Of a stretch of DNA of 64,000 bases, positions 50,471 to 64,000 are shown piece by piece. The stretch spans positions 102,607-166,606 of the forward strand of contig JACDEE010000004.1 of NCBI GenBank assembly GCA_013816585.1, in the 5' to 3' direction. This DNA comes from Sphingosinicella sp. GTDB lineage: Bacteria > Pseudomonadota > Alphaproteobacteria > Sphingomonadales > Sphingomonadaceae. The notes under the pieces are model-generated. The model saw only the letters and a list, made by a program, of their open reading frames with translations, ran no database searches and was not told the origin of the DNA. How positions within the stretch are numbered: the first letter of the stretch is position 1; each line of letters begins with the position of its first letter. Both the position numbers and the translations under genes were made by a program.

Positions 50471-52063
50471 ATGCTCGGCTTCCCACGCTGGAAAATCTGG
50501 TTCGTTAGCCTGCTGATCCTGGCCGGCGTCGCGCTCGCGATGCCGAGCATGTTCCCGCCATCGGCGGTCGCGCGCTGGCCCGGATTCCTGCCCAGGGAAC
50601 AGGTCAATCTAGGCCTCGATCTTGCGGGCGGAAGCCATTTGCTGCTGGAGGCAGATACCAGCGACGTCGCCAAGCAAAGGCTCGACCAGATGGAAGAGCT
50701 GGTTCGCACCGAATTGCGCCGCGCCAACCCCCGGATCGAAATTGGCGACACTTCGACGGCCGAAGGCAGGCTGACTTTCATGGTGCGCGATCCGCGCCAG
50801 GTGGACGCCGCGGTTGAAGTCGCACGGGCCCTCACTCAGCCGGCCGGCCTTTCCGGTCAGCGCGACTGGAACGTCAATGTGGTCGACACTAGCAGGATCG
50901 TGCTGACGCCGACCAATGCCGGGATCACCAACGCGCTCGACAGCGCGATGAACACGGCGCGGGAAGTAGTCTATAACCGGGTCGATCCCGACGGTACCCG
51001 CGAAGTCACGGTCATGCGCCAGGGCGACGATCGAATCCTGGTCCAGGTGCCGGGTCTCGACGATCCGGAAGGATTGAAGGCGCTGCTCGGCAAGACCGCG
51101 CGCCTCGAATTCAAGCTTGTCGATCTCAATGCCGATCCGGCGCAGGTGGCGCAGGGCCGGGCGCCGGCGGGAAGCCAGGTTCTGCCCATGGCTGAAGGCG
51201 GCGCGCCGGTGGCGGTGATTCGCCGGGCGATGGTGACCGGCGATCAGTTGATCGACGCGCAGCAGACCTTCGATCCGCAGAACAACGCCCCGGCCGTCAG
51301 CATCCGTTTCGACGGTGCCGGCGGGCGCCGCTTCGCGCGCGTCACGCAGCAGAATGTCGGCAAGCCGTTCGCCATCATTCTCGACAATGTCATCCTGTCG
51401 GCACCGAACATAAATGAACCTATTTTAGGCGGCCAGGCGCAAATCAGCGGTAGCTATACGGTCGAAACCGCCAATGATCTGGCGGTCCAGCTCCGGTCGG
51501 GCAAATTGCCGGTCGAACTGAAGGTGATCGAGGAGCAGACCGTCGGTCCGGATCTCGGCAAGGATTCGATCGGCAAGGGGATCATCGCCGGCATCGTCGG
51601 CACAGTCCTGATCCTGATCTTCATGGTCCTGACCTATGGCCGGTTCGGCGTTTACGCGGATATCGCGTTGATCCTGAACGTCGTGATCATCCTTGGTATC
51701 ATGGCCATATTCAATGCGTCGCTGACCCTGCCCGGCATTGCCGGATTCGTCCTGACGGTCGGCGCGACGGTCGATGCGAACGTGATCATCAACGAGCGCA
51801 TACGCGAAGAACAGATACGAGGGCGCGGGATCATCCAGGCTATCGAACATGGCTATGGCGAAGCGCAAACTGCGATCTTCGACGCCAACATCACCAACGT
51901 GATCGCCGGCATGCTGCTCTTTTACTTCGGGTCCGGCCCGGTTCGCGGCTTCGCCGTTGTGATGATGATCGGCATCGCCACGTCGGTATTCACCGCGGTG
52001 ACCGTCACTCGCATGTTCGTGTCTTTGTGGCTGCGCAAGCGCCCGACCGAGCTTCGGATTTAG
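50471..52063 (+). CDS. secD: Protein translocase subunit SecD
   Basis: 530 residues. Six membrane helices with a large periplasmic domain after the first. Family motifs: VNLGLDLAGGSHLLLEADT near the start, then GIIAGIVGTVLILIFMVLTYG, LTLPGIAGFVLTVGATVDANVIINERIREE and the final MIGIATSVFTAVTVTRMF. With SecF it uses the proton gradient to pull proteins across the inner membrane. Confidence 0.97.
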   Translation: MLGFPRWKIWFVSLLILAGVALAMPSMFPPSAVARWPGFLPREQVNLGLDLAGGSHLLLEADTSDVAKQRLDQMEELVRTELRRANPRIEIGDTSTAEGRLTFMVRDPRQVDAAVEVARALTQPAGLSGQRDWNVNVVDTSRIVLTPTNAGITNALDSAMNTAREVVYNRVDPDGTREVTVMRQGDDRILVQVPGLDDPEGLKALLGKTARLEFKLVDLNADPAQVAQGRAPAGSQVLPMAEGGAPVAVIRRAMVTGDQLIDAQQTFDPQNNAPAVSIRFDGAGGRRFARVTQQNVGKPFAIILDNVILSAPNINEPILGGQAQISGSYTVETANDLAVQLRSGKLPVELKVIEEQTVGPDLGKDSIGKGIIAGIVGTVLILIFMVLTYGRFGVYADIALILNVVIILGIMAIFNASLTLPGIAGFVLTVGATVDANVIINERIREEQIRGRGIIQAIEHGYGEAQTAIFDANITNVIAGMLLFYFGSGPVRGFAVVMMIGIATSVFTAVTVTRMFVSLWLRKRPTELRI

Positions 52064-52072
52064 GAACAGGAC

Positions 52073-53026
52073 ATGCGTCTTCTGAAACTCGTTCCCGACA
52101 ATACCAACGTCGATTTCCTCAGGTGGCGCGGGATTGCGATCAGCATCTCGATCCTGCTGATGGCGGCATCGATCGCGCTGATCGCCGTGAAAGGCCTGAA
52201 TTTCGGCATCGATTTTGCCGGCGGCCAGGTGATCCGGGTCACATTCAGCCAGCCTCCGTCGCTTGACAGTCTGCGCCAGCAGGTCGGTGGCCTGGGTCTG
52301 GGGGATCCGAGCATTCAGGAATTCGGCTCCACGACGAAGGTGGCGATCCGCTTGCCGCTTCCCGAAGGCGATCCCGCTATAGCCGCCTCGAAGGTTCGTA
52401 CCGAGCTTACCAAGCAATATCCCGGCGTGCGCATCGATTCGGTATCGATGGTGTCGGGGAAGGTTTCCGACGAATTTGCGATGGATGGCGCGCTTGCCCT
52501 GCTGCTTTCGATGATCGGGATCACCATCTACATCTGGATACGCTTCGAATGGCAGTTCGGCGTCGGGGCTTTATTCTCCCTATTCCACGACGTGACGCTG
52601 ACGCTGGGCTTCTTCGCGCTGACCCAGATGGAATTCGATCTGAACGTCATCGCGGCGTTGCTGACCCTGATCGGCTATTCGCTGAACGATACGATCGTCA
52701 TCTATGACCGGATCCGCGAGAATCTGCGCAAATATCGCAAGATGGACATCACCTCTTTGCTCAATCTCTCGATGAATGAGACGCTCTCGCGGACCGTGGC
52801 GACCAATCTTGCCATGCTGCTCGCTTTGGGTTCGCTGATGCTGCTCGGCCCCGATGTGATCCAGAGCTTCACCACCGCCTTGCTGATCAGCGTCGTGGTC
52901 GGCACCTATTCGACCATCTACATCGCCGCGCCCTGGCTGATCTGGCTGAAGGTCGAATCGGACAGCTTTGTTCCGAAAGACGAGGCCAAAGGGGAACGCG
53001 TTCACAAGGAAGGCTACGAAACCTAA
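52073..53026 (+). CDS. secF: Protein translocase subunit SecF
   Basis: 317 residues, six membrane helices. FGIDFAGGQVIRVTF, HDVTLTLGFFALTQMEFDLN and GYSLNDTIVIYDRIREN with NETLSRTVATNLAML are SecF signatures. Nine nt after secD. The SD-like AGGAACAGG precedes the ATG. Confidence 0.97.
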   Translation: MRLLKLVPDNTNVDFLRWRGIAISISILLMAASIALIAVKGLNFGIDFAGGQVIRVTFSQPPSLDSLRQQVGGLGLGDPSIQEFGSTTKVAIRLPLPEGDPAIAASKVRTELTKQYPGVRIDSVSMVSGKVSDEFAMDGALALLLSMIGITIYIWIRFEWQFGVGALFSLFHDVTLTLGFFALTQMEFDLNVIAALLTLIGYSLNDTIVIYDRIRENLRKYRKMDITSLLNLSMNETLSRTVATNLAMLLALGSLMLLGPDVIQSFTTALLISVVVGTYSTIYIAAPWLIWLKVESDSFVPKDEAKGERVHKEGYET

Positions 53027-53407
53027 ATGGCCTCGCGGTTCGACCGGGATCCCAATGCCTCAGGACCCCTTGTCCAGGGATTTGCCGGGCGGGGATTTCG
53101 GGTCGATGGCGGCGTTTACGAAGGTCTGTTCCTGACCCCCAGGCGCGCCGACCAATGGAATGCCCCGCCATTGGCCGAGCTTTCCCTGGAGGACTTGGCG
53201 CCATTGCTGGGCCTCGATCCGCTTCCTGAATTCCTTTTGCTGGGAACGGGTGCAAATATGGCTTTTCCGCCGCGTGCGCTGGTGGCCGCTTTGGACGAAC
53301 GAGGCGTCGGCATCGAGGCGATGGACAGCCGCGCGGCCGCGCGCACCTGGGGAATGCTTCGCGGCGAGGAACGCTGGATCGCGGCCGCCCTGATGCCGCT
53401 CGCCTGA
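53027..53407 (+). CDS. Mth938-like domain protein
   Basis: 126 residues, ATG directly after the secF stop. The Mth938-like fold pattern is seen in FRVDGGVYEGLFLTPRRADQ, EFLLLGTGANMAFPPRAL and GIGIEAMDSRAAARTW-like (here GVGIEAMDSRAAARTW). Such genes follow secDF in many alphaproteobacteria; molecular role unknown. Confidence 0.88.
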   Translation: MASRFDRDPNASGPLVQGFAGRGFRVDGGVYEGLFLTPRRADQWNAPPLAELSLEDLAPLLGLDPLPEFLLLGTGANMAFPPRALVAALDERGVGIEAMDSRAAARTWGMLRGEERWIAAALMPLA

Positions 53408-53502
53408 ACCTTCCGCCCATTAAAGCGCCGTTCAGGTGAGTTTCGCTTGTTAGGCCATGTCCCTGCTTGGCCTTGGCCCAAGCCTCAGCTAAGAAGCCGT
53501 CC

Positions 53503-54306
53503 ATGTCCTTTAAACTTTCCCGTTCGTTCGCCGCTTTGGCGCTTGTCGCCGCTTTATCGCCCCTCGCCGGCTGTGCTGGCGGAGGCGGGCTCTTCGGCGG
53601 CGGGGGCGGCGGCCGCGACACCCAATATGTCGCCCGGGACGTCAATACCCTCTACAGTAGCGCCAAGAGCCAGCTGGACCGGGGGCATTACGAACTGGCC
53701 GCTGTCCTGTTCGACGAAGTCGAGCGGCAGCATCCTTATTCGATCTGGGCACGCCGGGCGCAGCTGATGAGCGCGTTCAGCTATTATGCTGCCAAGGATC
53801 ATACCAAATCGATCGAATCGGCGCGCCGTTTCCTGGCTATCCATCCTGGCAACAAGGACGCGCCTTATGCTTTCTATCTGATCGGGCTCAATCAATATGA
53901 GCAGATCAGCGACGTCGAACGCGACCAGACCGCGACGCGCGCGGCTTTGGATGCGCTCGGCGAAGTGGTTCGCCGCTATCCCAATACACGCTACGCCTCC
54001 GATGCGCGGCTGAAGACCGACCTGGTTCGCGATCATCTCGCGGGCAAGGAAATGGAGATTGGCCGTTTCTATCAGCGCCGCAATCAGTGGCTGGCTTCCG
54101 TCAGCCGCTTCCGCGCGGTGGTCGATGAATATGAAACCACCAGCCACGCCCCCGAAGCTCTGATGCGCCTCACCGAATCCTATCTTGCGCTCGGCGTGAC
54201 CGAGGAAGCGCGCAGGTCGGCCGCGGTGCTTGGCGCCAATTATCCCGACAGCAAATGGTATGCGCGCGCCTACGAACTTGTGCAAAAGCACGCGCCGACC
54301 GCGTAA
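53503..54306 (+). CDS. bamD: Outer-membrane assembly lipoprotein BamD
   Basis: 267 residues from ATG 53503. Signal peptide with lipobox LAGC (ALSPLAGCAGGGG) and five TPR-like helical repeats (SAKSQLDRGHYELAAVLFDEVERQHPYS in parts; AAKDHTKSIESARRFLAIHPG; EALMRLTESYLALGVTEEARRS). Part of the BAM complex that inserts beta-barrel proteins. Upstream at 53430-53444 there is a near match (GTTC-N7-TTTC) to the SOS box. Confidence 0.94.
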   Translation: MSFKLSRSFAALALVAALSPLAGCAGGGGLFGGGGGGRDTQYVARDVNTLYSSAKSQLDRGHYELAAVLFDEVERQHPYSIWARRAQLMSAFSYYAAKDHTKSIESARRFLAIHPGNKDAPYAFYLIGLNQYEQISDVERDQTATRAALDALGEVVRRYPNTRYASDARLKTDLVRDHLAGKEMEIGRFYQRRNQWLASVSRFRAVVDEYETTSHAPEALMRLTESYLALGVTEEARRSAAVLGANYPDSKWYARAYELVQKHAPTA

Positions 54307-54330
54307 AGCCTATGGCCTGAGGGGGCAGCC

Positions 54331-58960
<4,630 letters not shown>

Positions 58961-58976
58961 CGGGTTCCGGGAACCG

Positions 58977-59675
58977 TCAGCGGACAAAGCTGGCTCCGTT
59001 CACGTCGAGGATTGTGCCCGTCGCCGAAGCAGGCGCGTCGATCGCCAGCCAACGCACCGTTTCCGCGACCTCGTCGGCCGAAGCGACGCGGCCGAGCGGA
59101 ATGTCGGCCAGGATCTTGCTTCCGCCACGGCTGCTCAGATAATCCTCGGCCATTCCGGTCATCGTGAAACCCGGACAGACGGCGAAGGCCAGGATATTTT
59201 CGCCCGCATAACCGCGCGCGATCGTCTTGGTCATTCCGATCATCCCGGCCTTGGACGCGGCATAATGCCAATGTTGGGGCGAATCTCCGCGATAGGCGGC
59301 GCGGCTGGCGACATTGACGATGCGGCCGCCTTTGTTCTCACGGAAGTGAAGCACGGCGAGACGACATAGCTCGGCCGCCGCGGTCAGATTGACCTGCATC
59401 GTCCGTTCCCAATTCGACAGCCAGGACGAATGATCCTGCTCGATCGGGTCGGCTTCGAAGATGCCGGCATTGTTCACGAGTATGTCGATCCGCCCGCCGA
59501 GCGCTTGCAGCGCCTCGTTCCAGAGCTGTTCGGCCGCTCCCGGCTGCGACAGGTCGGCGGCAATGCGGCCTTCCGCGGTCGCGGTCGAATGACCGATTAC
59601 TTGGTGCGCGCCGAGCGCCGAGACGATCGAAGCGCCGATGCCGCGGCTGGAACCGGTGACGAGGATATTTGCCAT
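58977..59675 (-). CDS. Short-chain dehydrogenase/reductase
   Basis: 232 residues. Rossmann motif VTGSSRGIGASI (6-17), NNAG at about 88, catalytic Ser region (VNVASRAAYRGD) and YAASKAGMIG (Tyr-x3-Lys). Looks like the FabG-like group with a C-terminal FVR end. Substrate unknown; classical SDR of normal, slightly short length. Same strand as prmA with a gap of 16 nt. Confidence 0.92.
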   Translation of the reverse strand: MANILVTGSSRGIGASIVSALGAHQVIGHSTATAEGRIAADLSQPGAAEQLWNEALQALGGRIDILVNNAGIFEADPIEQDHSSWLSNWERTMQVNLTAAAELCRLAVLHFRENKGGRIVNVASRAAYRGDSPQHWHYAASKAGMIGMTKTIARGYAGENILAFAVCPGFTMTGMAEDYLSSRGGSKILADIPLGRVASADEVAETVRWLAIDAPASATGTILDVNGASFVR

Positions 59676-59731
59676 GGCGCGGCGTTAGCGCCTCGCATGC
59701 TTTGAGAAAACCCCTGCCGGGGCGAGACTTC

Positions 59732-61078
59732 TCAGGCGGCGAAGTTGCGGACGAACTGGCTGGTGGCGGCCTTGAACTTTGCCATCTGCTCGTCGACCTG
59801 GCTGAAGCTCTTCTCCACCTCGTCAATCTCGCTGGCGACATTTTCGGTGTCGGAGCGGATGGCGGCGATGGTGGAGGACATGGAATCCGCCGCCAGCGCG
59901 GTTTCGTCCACGGCGGCGGTGATCATGGTCACAGTCTGCGCCTGCGTTTCCATCGCCTCGCGGATGCGGTCGGCGCTGGTCTGCACTTCCTCGACCGTCA
60001 GCTGGATCGAGCTATTGGCCTCGACCGTCTGCTTGGTTGCCTGCTGGATCGCGGCGATCTTGGTGGTGATGTCGTCGGTGGCCCGCGCGGTCTGCGAGGC
60101 GAGCGATTTCACTTCCTGTGCGACCACGGCGAAGCCGCGGCCGGCATCGCCCGCGCGCGCCGCTTCGATCGTCGCATTGAGGGCCAGCAAATTGGTCTGT
60201 CCGGCAATGTCGCGGATCAGGCCCAGGATCGATTCGATCGCTTCGACATGCGCCGAAAGCGCCTGGCTGACCTGTACCGCCTGCGAGGCCTGACTGCCCG
60301 CGCGGTTGGCGACGCCTGCGGCGACTTCGACCTCGTTCCGGGCTTCCTCGATCGCCATGATGAGGCCCGCCGCGGTCTGCGCGGCTTCGCGCATAGCGAC
60401 CGCAGATTGTTCGGCTGCCGCGGCGACTTCGCTGGTCTTGCCGAGCATTCCGCGTGCAGCGGAGGAAGCGTCGGAAGCCTGGCTGCGTAGCATTCGGCTG
60501 TCCGAGGCGGACTTCTCGACCACGCTCACGACTTCATTGTTGAATTCGGCGGCGCGCTGGCTGCGGCGCTCGCGTTCGGCACGATTGCGCAGCAGGTCGT
60601 AATGGGCCGCATAGACATCCATTTCGAGCAGCGAAGCGCGGTTGAGCGCCTTGGAAAGGCGGACGAAGCGTTCGGGCTGATCGGAGAGCGCAGCGGCAAG
60701 ACTGTCATGCGCCTGCGAGGCGCCGGCCGAGATCCCGGCATAAAGCGTCGTCAGTGATACCTTCGCGGCAGCGGCAGCAACGACATAGGCCTTGACCCGG
60801 TCGGCCCATTGCTGGCCCATTATATTGCTATATTTTGCTTCAATATAGGGCGAGATACGCTGCGTGAGTTCGTCCAGTTTCTCCTCGCTTATCGGCGAGG
60901 CGATTTCTGGGGAGCTTGCATATTGGGTCCAGAAGGCGCGAGCGATGGCGCCCAGATCCTGTTTGATCAGACCCCAGATTTCTGCGCAATCCTCGGCCAG
61001 TCGCCCGTCCGCGTCGAACATCCGGACGCGCTCTGCGACCAACACTTCGCCATACTCAACCTTGCTGCCGCTCATCAT
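59732..61078 (-). CDS. Soluble methyl-accepting chemotaxis-type transducer, globin-coupled-sensor layout
   Basis: 448 residues, no membrane helix. The N-terminal 170 residues are helical with the length and layout of a protoglobin sensor ([40 protein letters not shown]). The C-terminal signalling domain has the tip [20 protein letters not shown] and [22 protein letters not shown]. In the region where the heme-ligating proximal His normally sits ([15 protein letters not shown]) no His is present, so heme binding is doubtful. No other chemotaxis genes adjoin. Confidence 0.82.
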   Translation of the reverse strand: MMSGSKVEYGEVLVAERVRMFDADGRLAEDCAEIWGLIKQDLGAIARAFWTQYASSPEIASPISEEKLDELTQRISPYIEAKYSNIMGQQWADRVKAYVVAAAAAKVSLTTLYAGISAGASQAHDSLAAALSDQPERFVRLSKALNRASLLEMDVYAAHYDLLRNRAERERRSQRAAEFNNEVVSVVEKSASDSRMLRSQASDASSAARGMLGKTSEVAAAAEQSAVAMREAAQTAAGLIMAIEEARNEVEVAAGVANRAGSQASQAVQVSQALSAHVEAIESILGLIRDIAGQTNLLALNATIEAARAGDAGRGFAVVAQEVKSLASQTARATDDITTKIAAIQQATKQTVEANSSIQLTVEEVQTSADRIREAMETQAQTVTMITAAVDETALAADSMSSTIAAIRSDTENVASEIDEVEKSFSQVDEQMAKFKAATSQFVRNFAA

Positions 61079-61230
61079 CTTGAACCCGTATTAAAAAGCC
61101 GAACATTCTTGCCTGGGCATAGAGGGCACTGGTTAAGATGACGTTAGTTAACCGTCGTCTTCCGAGGCGGACCTTGCAACCTGCGGCGTGGAGCCTAAAA
61201 GCGGCCCGACTTTCCAGGAGCAAAGGCTTC

Positions 61231-61623
61231 ATGCACCGCAATCCATCCCGTCCCCTGTCGCCGCATCTCACCATATGGCGCTGGGGCCCGCACATGCTGG
61301 TATCGATCCTGCATCGTGTCACCGGAACCGGCCTCGCCACGTTGGGCGCGGCCGCCTTCGTCTGGTGGCTGGTGGCCGCCGCGACCAGCGCTGAAGCCTA
61401 TGCCGATTTTCTCGACCATGCGGACAATTGGTACGGCGTGGTGATCGGCGTCGGGCTAAGCTGGGCCTTCTTCCAACATAGTCTTTCGGGCATCCGCCAC
61501 TTCGTGCTCGATATGGGCGCGGGCTATGAACTTGGCGTCAACAAATTCTGGTCGGTCATGACCCTGGTCGGATCGATCTTCCTGACCGCCTTGCTCTGGT
61601 TCCTGATCGTGGGAGGGAATTGA
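61231..61623 (+). CDS. sdhC: Succinate dehydrogenase cytochrome b556 subunit
   Basis: 130 residues from ATG 61231 with AGGAGC upstream (frame open to 61138). Family start RPLSPHLTIWRWGPHMLVSILHRVTG, with SxxHR-type heme/quinone residues, three membrane helices, and HSLSGIRHFVLDMG containing the heme-ligand His. Overlaps sdhD (TGATG). Confidence 0.95.
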   Translation: MHRNPSRPLSPHLTIWRWGPHMLVSILHRVTGTGLATLGAAAFVWWLVAAATSAEAYADFLDHADNWYGVVIGVGLSWAFFQHSLSGIRHFVLDMGAGYELGVNKFWSVMTLVGSIFLTALLWFLIVGGN

Positions 61624-62018
61624 TGCGGATGGAAAGTCCCCTGGGCCGGGTCCGTGGACTCGGCTCCGCCCGGTCCGGCGCGCGTCATTGGTGGCTGGAA
61701 CGGCTGACTTCGGTTTCGACCCTTTTGCTCTTCATCTGGTTTGCAGTCTCCCTGCTGCGGCTTCCAGGGCTAGACCATGAAACGGTGACCGAATGGCTCC
61801 GCTCGCCGCTCGCTGCGGTGCCGATGCTTTTGCTGATCGTATCGACCTTCTGGCATCTGAAGCTCGGCCTTCAGGTGGTCATCGAGGATTATGTGCATCA
61901 AGAAGGGTCGAAGCTCTTTTCGGTCCTGCTGCTCAATTTCCTGACCATCGCCGGCGCCGCTCTCGCTTTCTTTGCAATCCTCAAGATCGCCTTTGGCGGA
62001 GACGCCCCCAATGCCTGA
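61623..62018 (+). CDS. sdhD: Succinate dehydrogenase hydrophobic membrane anchor
   Basis: 131 residues from ATG 61623. [19 protein letters not shown], three hydrophobic helices, and [17 protein letters not shown] with the heme-axial His are SdhD hallmarks. Overlaps both sdhC and sdhA, so the subunits are co-translated. Confidence 0.95.
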   Translation: MRMESPLGRVRGLGSARSGARHWWLERLTSVSTLLLFIWFAVSLLRLPGLDHETVTEWLRSPLAAVPMLLLIVSTFWHLKLGLQVVIEDYVHQEGSKLFSVLLLNFLTIAGAALAFFAILKIAFGGDAPNA

Positions 62019-63798
62019 TGCCTACAAGATTATCGACCATGTTTATGACGTCGTCGTCGTTGGCGCCGGGGGCTCGGGCCTCCGAGCGACGATGGGCGCC
62101 GCCGAAACGGGTCTCAAGACCGCCAACATTACCAAGGTCTTCCCGACCCGCAGTCACACGGTAGCGGCGCAGGGCGGAATCGCGGCTAGCCTCGGCAATA
62201 TGGGCGCGGACCACTGGACCTGGCACATGTACGATACGGTCAAGGGTTCCGACTGGCTCGGCGATCAGGACGCGATCGAATATCTGTGCCGCGAGGCGCC
62301 TGCCGCAGTCTACGAGCTCGAACATTACGGAGTCCCGTTCAGCCGAACCAAGGAAGGCCGGATTTATCAGCGCGCCTTTGGCGGAATGACCCAGAATATG
62401 GGCGAAGGGCCCGCCGCGCAGCGCACCTGCGCCGCCGCCGACCGCACCGGCCACGCCATGCTTCATGCCCTGTATCAGCAGAGCCTGAAATATGACGCGG
62501 ACTTCTTCATCGAATATTTCGCGCTCGACCTGATCATGGAAAATGGCGAATGCCGGGGCGTGATCGCGCTTTGCATGGAGGACGGTTCGATCCACCGCTT
62601 CAGCAGCCAGTCGGTGGTGCTGGCCACGGGTGGTTATGGCCGCACTTATTTCTCGGCGACTTCGGCCCATACCTGCACCGGCGATGGCAATGCGATGGTG
62701 CTCCGCGCGGGGCTGCCGCTCCAGGATATGGAATTCGTCCAGTTCCACCCGACCGGAATTTACGGGGCCGGAGTCTTGATCACCGAAGGCGCGCGCGGCG
62801 AGGGCGGCTATCTCACGAATTCCGAAGGCGAGCGCTTCATGGAACGCTATGCGCCATCGGCCAAGGATCTTGCCTCGCGCGACGTCGTGTCACGATCGAT
62901 GGCGATGGAAATTCGTGAAGGGCGGGGCGTCGGCAAGGAGAAGGATCATATCTATCTCCATCTCGACCATATCGATGCCAAGATCCTCGCGGAACGGCTT
63001 CCGGGCATAACCGAGACGGGCAAGATATTTGCGGGCGTGGACCTCACCCGGCAGCCGCTTCCAGTGGTTCCGACGGTTCATTATAATATGGGGGGAATCC
63101 CGACCAATTATCATGGCGAGGTCGTGACCTTGAAGGACGGCAATCCGGACGCCGCCGTCAAGGGCCTGTTCGCGGTCGGCGAGGCGGCCTGCGTTTCGGT
63201 GCACGGCGCCAATCGCCTGGGGTCCAACAGCTTGATCGACCTGGTCGTCTTTGGCCGCGCCACGGGTCACCGGCTTGGTGAAACGGTCGAAAAGGGCGCC
63301 GCCGCTCGCCCGCTTCCCAAGGGATCGGAAGAAATGGCGCTCGGCCGCCTGGACCGTTTCCGGAACGCCAAGGGCGGAAGCCCGACCGCGGAGGTCAGAA
63401 CCGCGATGCAAAAGACGATGCAGGCGGATTGTGCGGTGTTCCGGACCGAAAAGACACTGGACGAAGGCAAGACCAGGATCGACCAGGTGTTCGGCCGGAT
63501 GAGCGATGTCGACGTCACCGACCGTAGCCTGATCTGGAACACCGATCTGATCGAGACGCTGGAGCTGGACAATATGCTTCCGCAGGCCGTCGTCACCATG
63601 CATTCGGCCGCCAACCGCAAGGAAAGTCGCGGCGCGCACATGCACGAGGATTATCCCAATCGCGACGATGCCAATTGGATGAAGCACACGATTTCGTGGT
63701 TCGACAAGGGTCAGGTGACGATCGATTACCGCCCGGTGCACGAATATACGCTGACCGACGAGATCGCTTACATCAAGCCCAAGGCACGAGTTTACTGA
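62011..63798 (+). CDS. sdhA: Succinate dehydrogenase flavoprotein subunit
   Basis: 595 residues from ATG 62011. [17 protein letters not shown] binds [14 protein letters not shown] holds His49 for covalent [27 protein letters not shown] and [10 protein letters not shown] carry substrate residues, and [24 protein letters not shown] is the second FAD region. Oxidises succinate to fumarate. No sdhB is seen after it: a hairpin and then an insertion element follow. Confidence 0.98.
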   Translation: MPDAYKIIDHVYDVVVVGAGGSGLRATMGAAETGLKTANITKVFPTRSHTVAAQGGIAASLGNMGADHWTWHMYDTVKGSDWLGDQDAIEYLCREAPAAVYELEHYGVPFSRTKEGRIYQRAFGGMTQNMGEGPAAQRTCAAADRTGHAMLHALYQQSLKYDADFFIEYFALDLIMENGECRGVIALCMEDGSIHRFSSQSVVLATGGYGRTYFSATSAHTCTGDGNAMVLRAGLPLQDMEFVQFHPTGIYGAGVLITEGARGEGGYLTNSEGERFMERYAPSAKDLASRDVVSRSMAMEIREGRGVGKEKDHIYLHLDHIDAKILAERLPGITETGKIFAGVDLTRQPLPVVPTVHYNMGGIPTNYHGEVVTLKDGNPDAAVKGLFAVGEAACVSVHGANRLGSNSLIDLVVFGRATGHRLGETVEKGAAARPLPKGSEEMALGRLDRFRNAKGGSPTAEVRTAMQKTMQADCAVFRTEKTLDEGKTRIDQVFGRMSDVDVTDRSLIWNTDLIETLELDNMLPQAVVTMHSAANRKESRGAHMHEDYPNRDDANWMKHTISWFDKGQVTIDYRPVHEYTLTDEIAYIKPKARVY

Positions 63799-63805
63799 GC
63801 CGATG

Positions 63806-63830
63806 AGCGCGGGGGACTCTCCGCGCTTTT
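63806..63830 (+). terminator. Terminator-like hairpin after sdhA
   Basis: AGCGCGG (63806-63812) pairs with CCGCGCT (63821-63827), 8-nt loop, TTT after. It lies 7 nt past the sdhA stop and should reduce readthrough. Confidence 0.65.
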
Positions 63831-63875
63831 CACCAAACCCTCAGGATTTGCTCGTGCCAGTCATAGCCCGCTAGG

Positions 63876-64000
63876 CTAGGTCGTGAACCCATAAACAGGA
63901 TTCCCTTGGCGCGGGTTTTCTGATTCAGGCTCGAGCATGAGCCGATATGATCTGACCGATTTCGAGTGGCGGGTGATCCAGCCGCTGTTGCCCAACAAAC
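63876..64000 (+). mobile_element. Left part of an IS5-family insertion sequence (cut by window end)
   Basis: The transposase reading frame begins at 63937, and a likely left terminal repeat (GGTCGTGAACCCATAAAC, about 63879-63896) with CTAG next to it lies 40-60 nt upstream. The other end is outside the window, so the exact boundary is not proven. Confidence 0.6.
63937..64000 (+). CDS. IS5-family transposase, N-terminal fragment
   Basis: ATG 63937 opens MSRYDLTDFEWRVIQPLLPN, the typical start of IS5-group transposases with the DUF4096 N-terminal domain. Only 21 residues are inside the window, too few for the DDE residues. Confidence 0.85.
   Translation, partial: MSRYDLTDFEWRVIQPLLPNK

Noticed and set aside
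53405..53436. CCTGAAC/GTTCAGG inverted repeat after the Mth938-like gene
   Set aside because: Seven-bp arms with a 19-20-nt loop and no T run; too weak for a terminator.
53430..53444. SOS-box-like sequence upstream of bamD-recN-ligA
   Set aside because: It reads GTTC-N7-TTTC, one mismatch from the consensus; such near matches are common by chance, so no operator is called despite recN downstream.

Overview
The window is GC-rich chromosomal DNA that reads as an alphaproteobacterium, most likely a sphingomonad. The inference rests on gene content and order (sdhC-sdhD-sdhA; yajC-secD-secF; bamD-recN-ligA; a DUF1134/EipA-like envelope protein), on a GTTC-N7-GTTC type SOS box, and on dense same-strand clusters with 4-nt ATGA overlaps. 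No taxonomic marker gene is present, so the family assignment is inference.

Housekeeping flanks. Positions 1-8000 hold the 3' end of purA, a methyltransferase-like gene, a DnaJ-like/BrkB/fabI operon, a divergent pdxH/CDF/phzF operon and two small secreted proteins. Positions 13000-27750 hold tRNA-Ser(GCT), two envelope proteins, dihydroorotase, ygfZ, a small membrane protein with aconitase, a cyclophilin lipoprotein, a TauE-type permease, paired bacterial PH-domain proteins, small lipoproteins, a nitrilase-family amidase and an O-antigen ligase. Positions 49850-63800 hold tRNA-Pro(GGG), yajC-secD-secF, bamD-recN-ligA, prmA, an SDR, a chemotaxis transducer and sdhCDA. An IS5-type element begins at the right edge.

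Accessory region 1 (about 9150-13030) abuts the 3' end of tRNA-Ser. It contains a two-gene restriction-modification operon (PD-(D/E)XK-like protein plus C5-cytosine methyltransferase). Its promoter region carries a perfect GAAC-N7-GAAC (alphaproteobacterial LexA) box. Two small plus-strand frames, one followed by a perfect 12-bp-stem terminator, and an unidentified 255-residue protein follow.

Accessory region 2 (about 28100-49450) is the most unusual. It starts in a polysaccharide locus: an asparagine synthase whose C-terminus is shifted by one base and runs in frame into a GT4 glycosyltransferase. The next gene, starting with a zinc ribbon, is cut off at about 31229. From there a minus-strand array of four Sec-exported paralogues begins. 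They share an N-terminal module of about 120 residues and each carries a different C-terminal domain, resembling phage tail-fibre architecture. A small secreted YD-repeat peptide is next to them, then a divergent 1578-residue RHS protein with a C-terminal EndoU nuclease domain and an overlapping MafI-like immunity gene. A REP-like palindrome separates this from a compact VirB-type type IV secretion locus (two VirB2-like pilins, then VirB3, B4, B6, B8, B9, B10, B11) with no VirD4, relaxase, VirB1, VirB5 or VirB7 detected. Together this looks like a surface and inter-bacterial competition island. The physical link between the RHS toxin and the VirB apparatus is seen; any functional link is inference.
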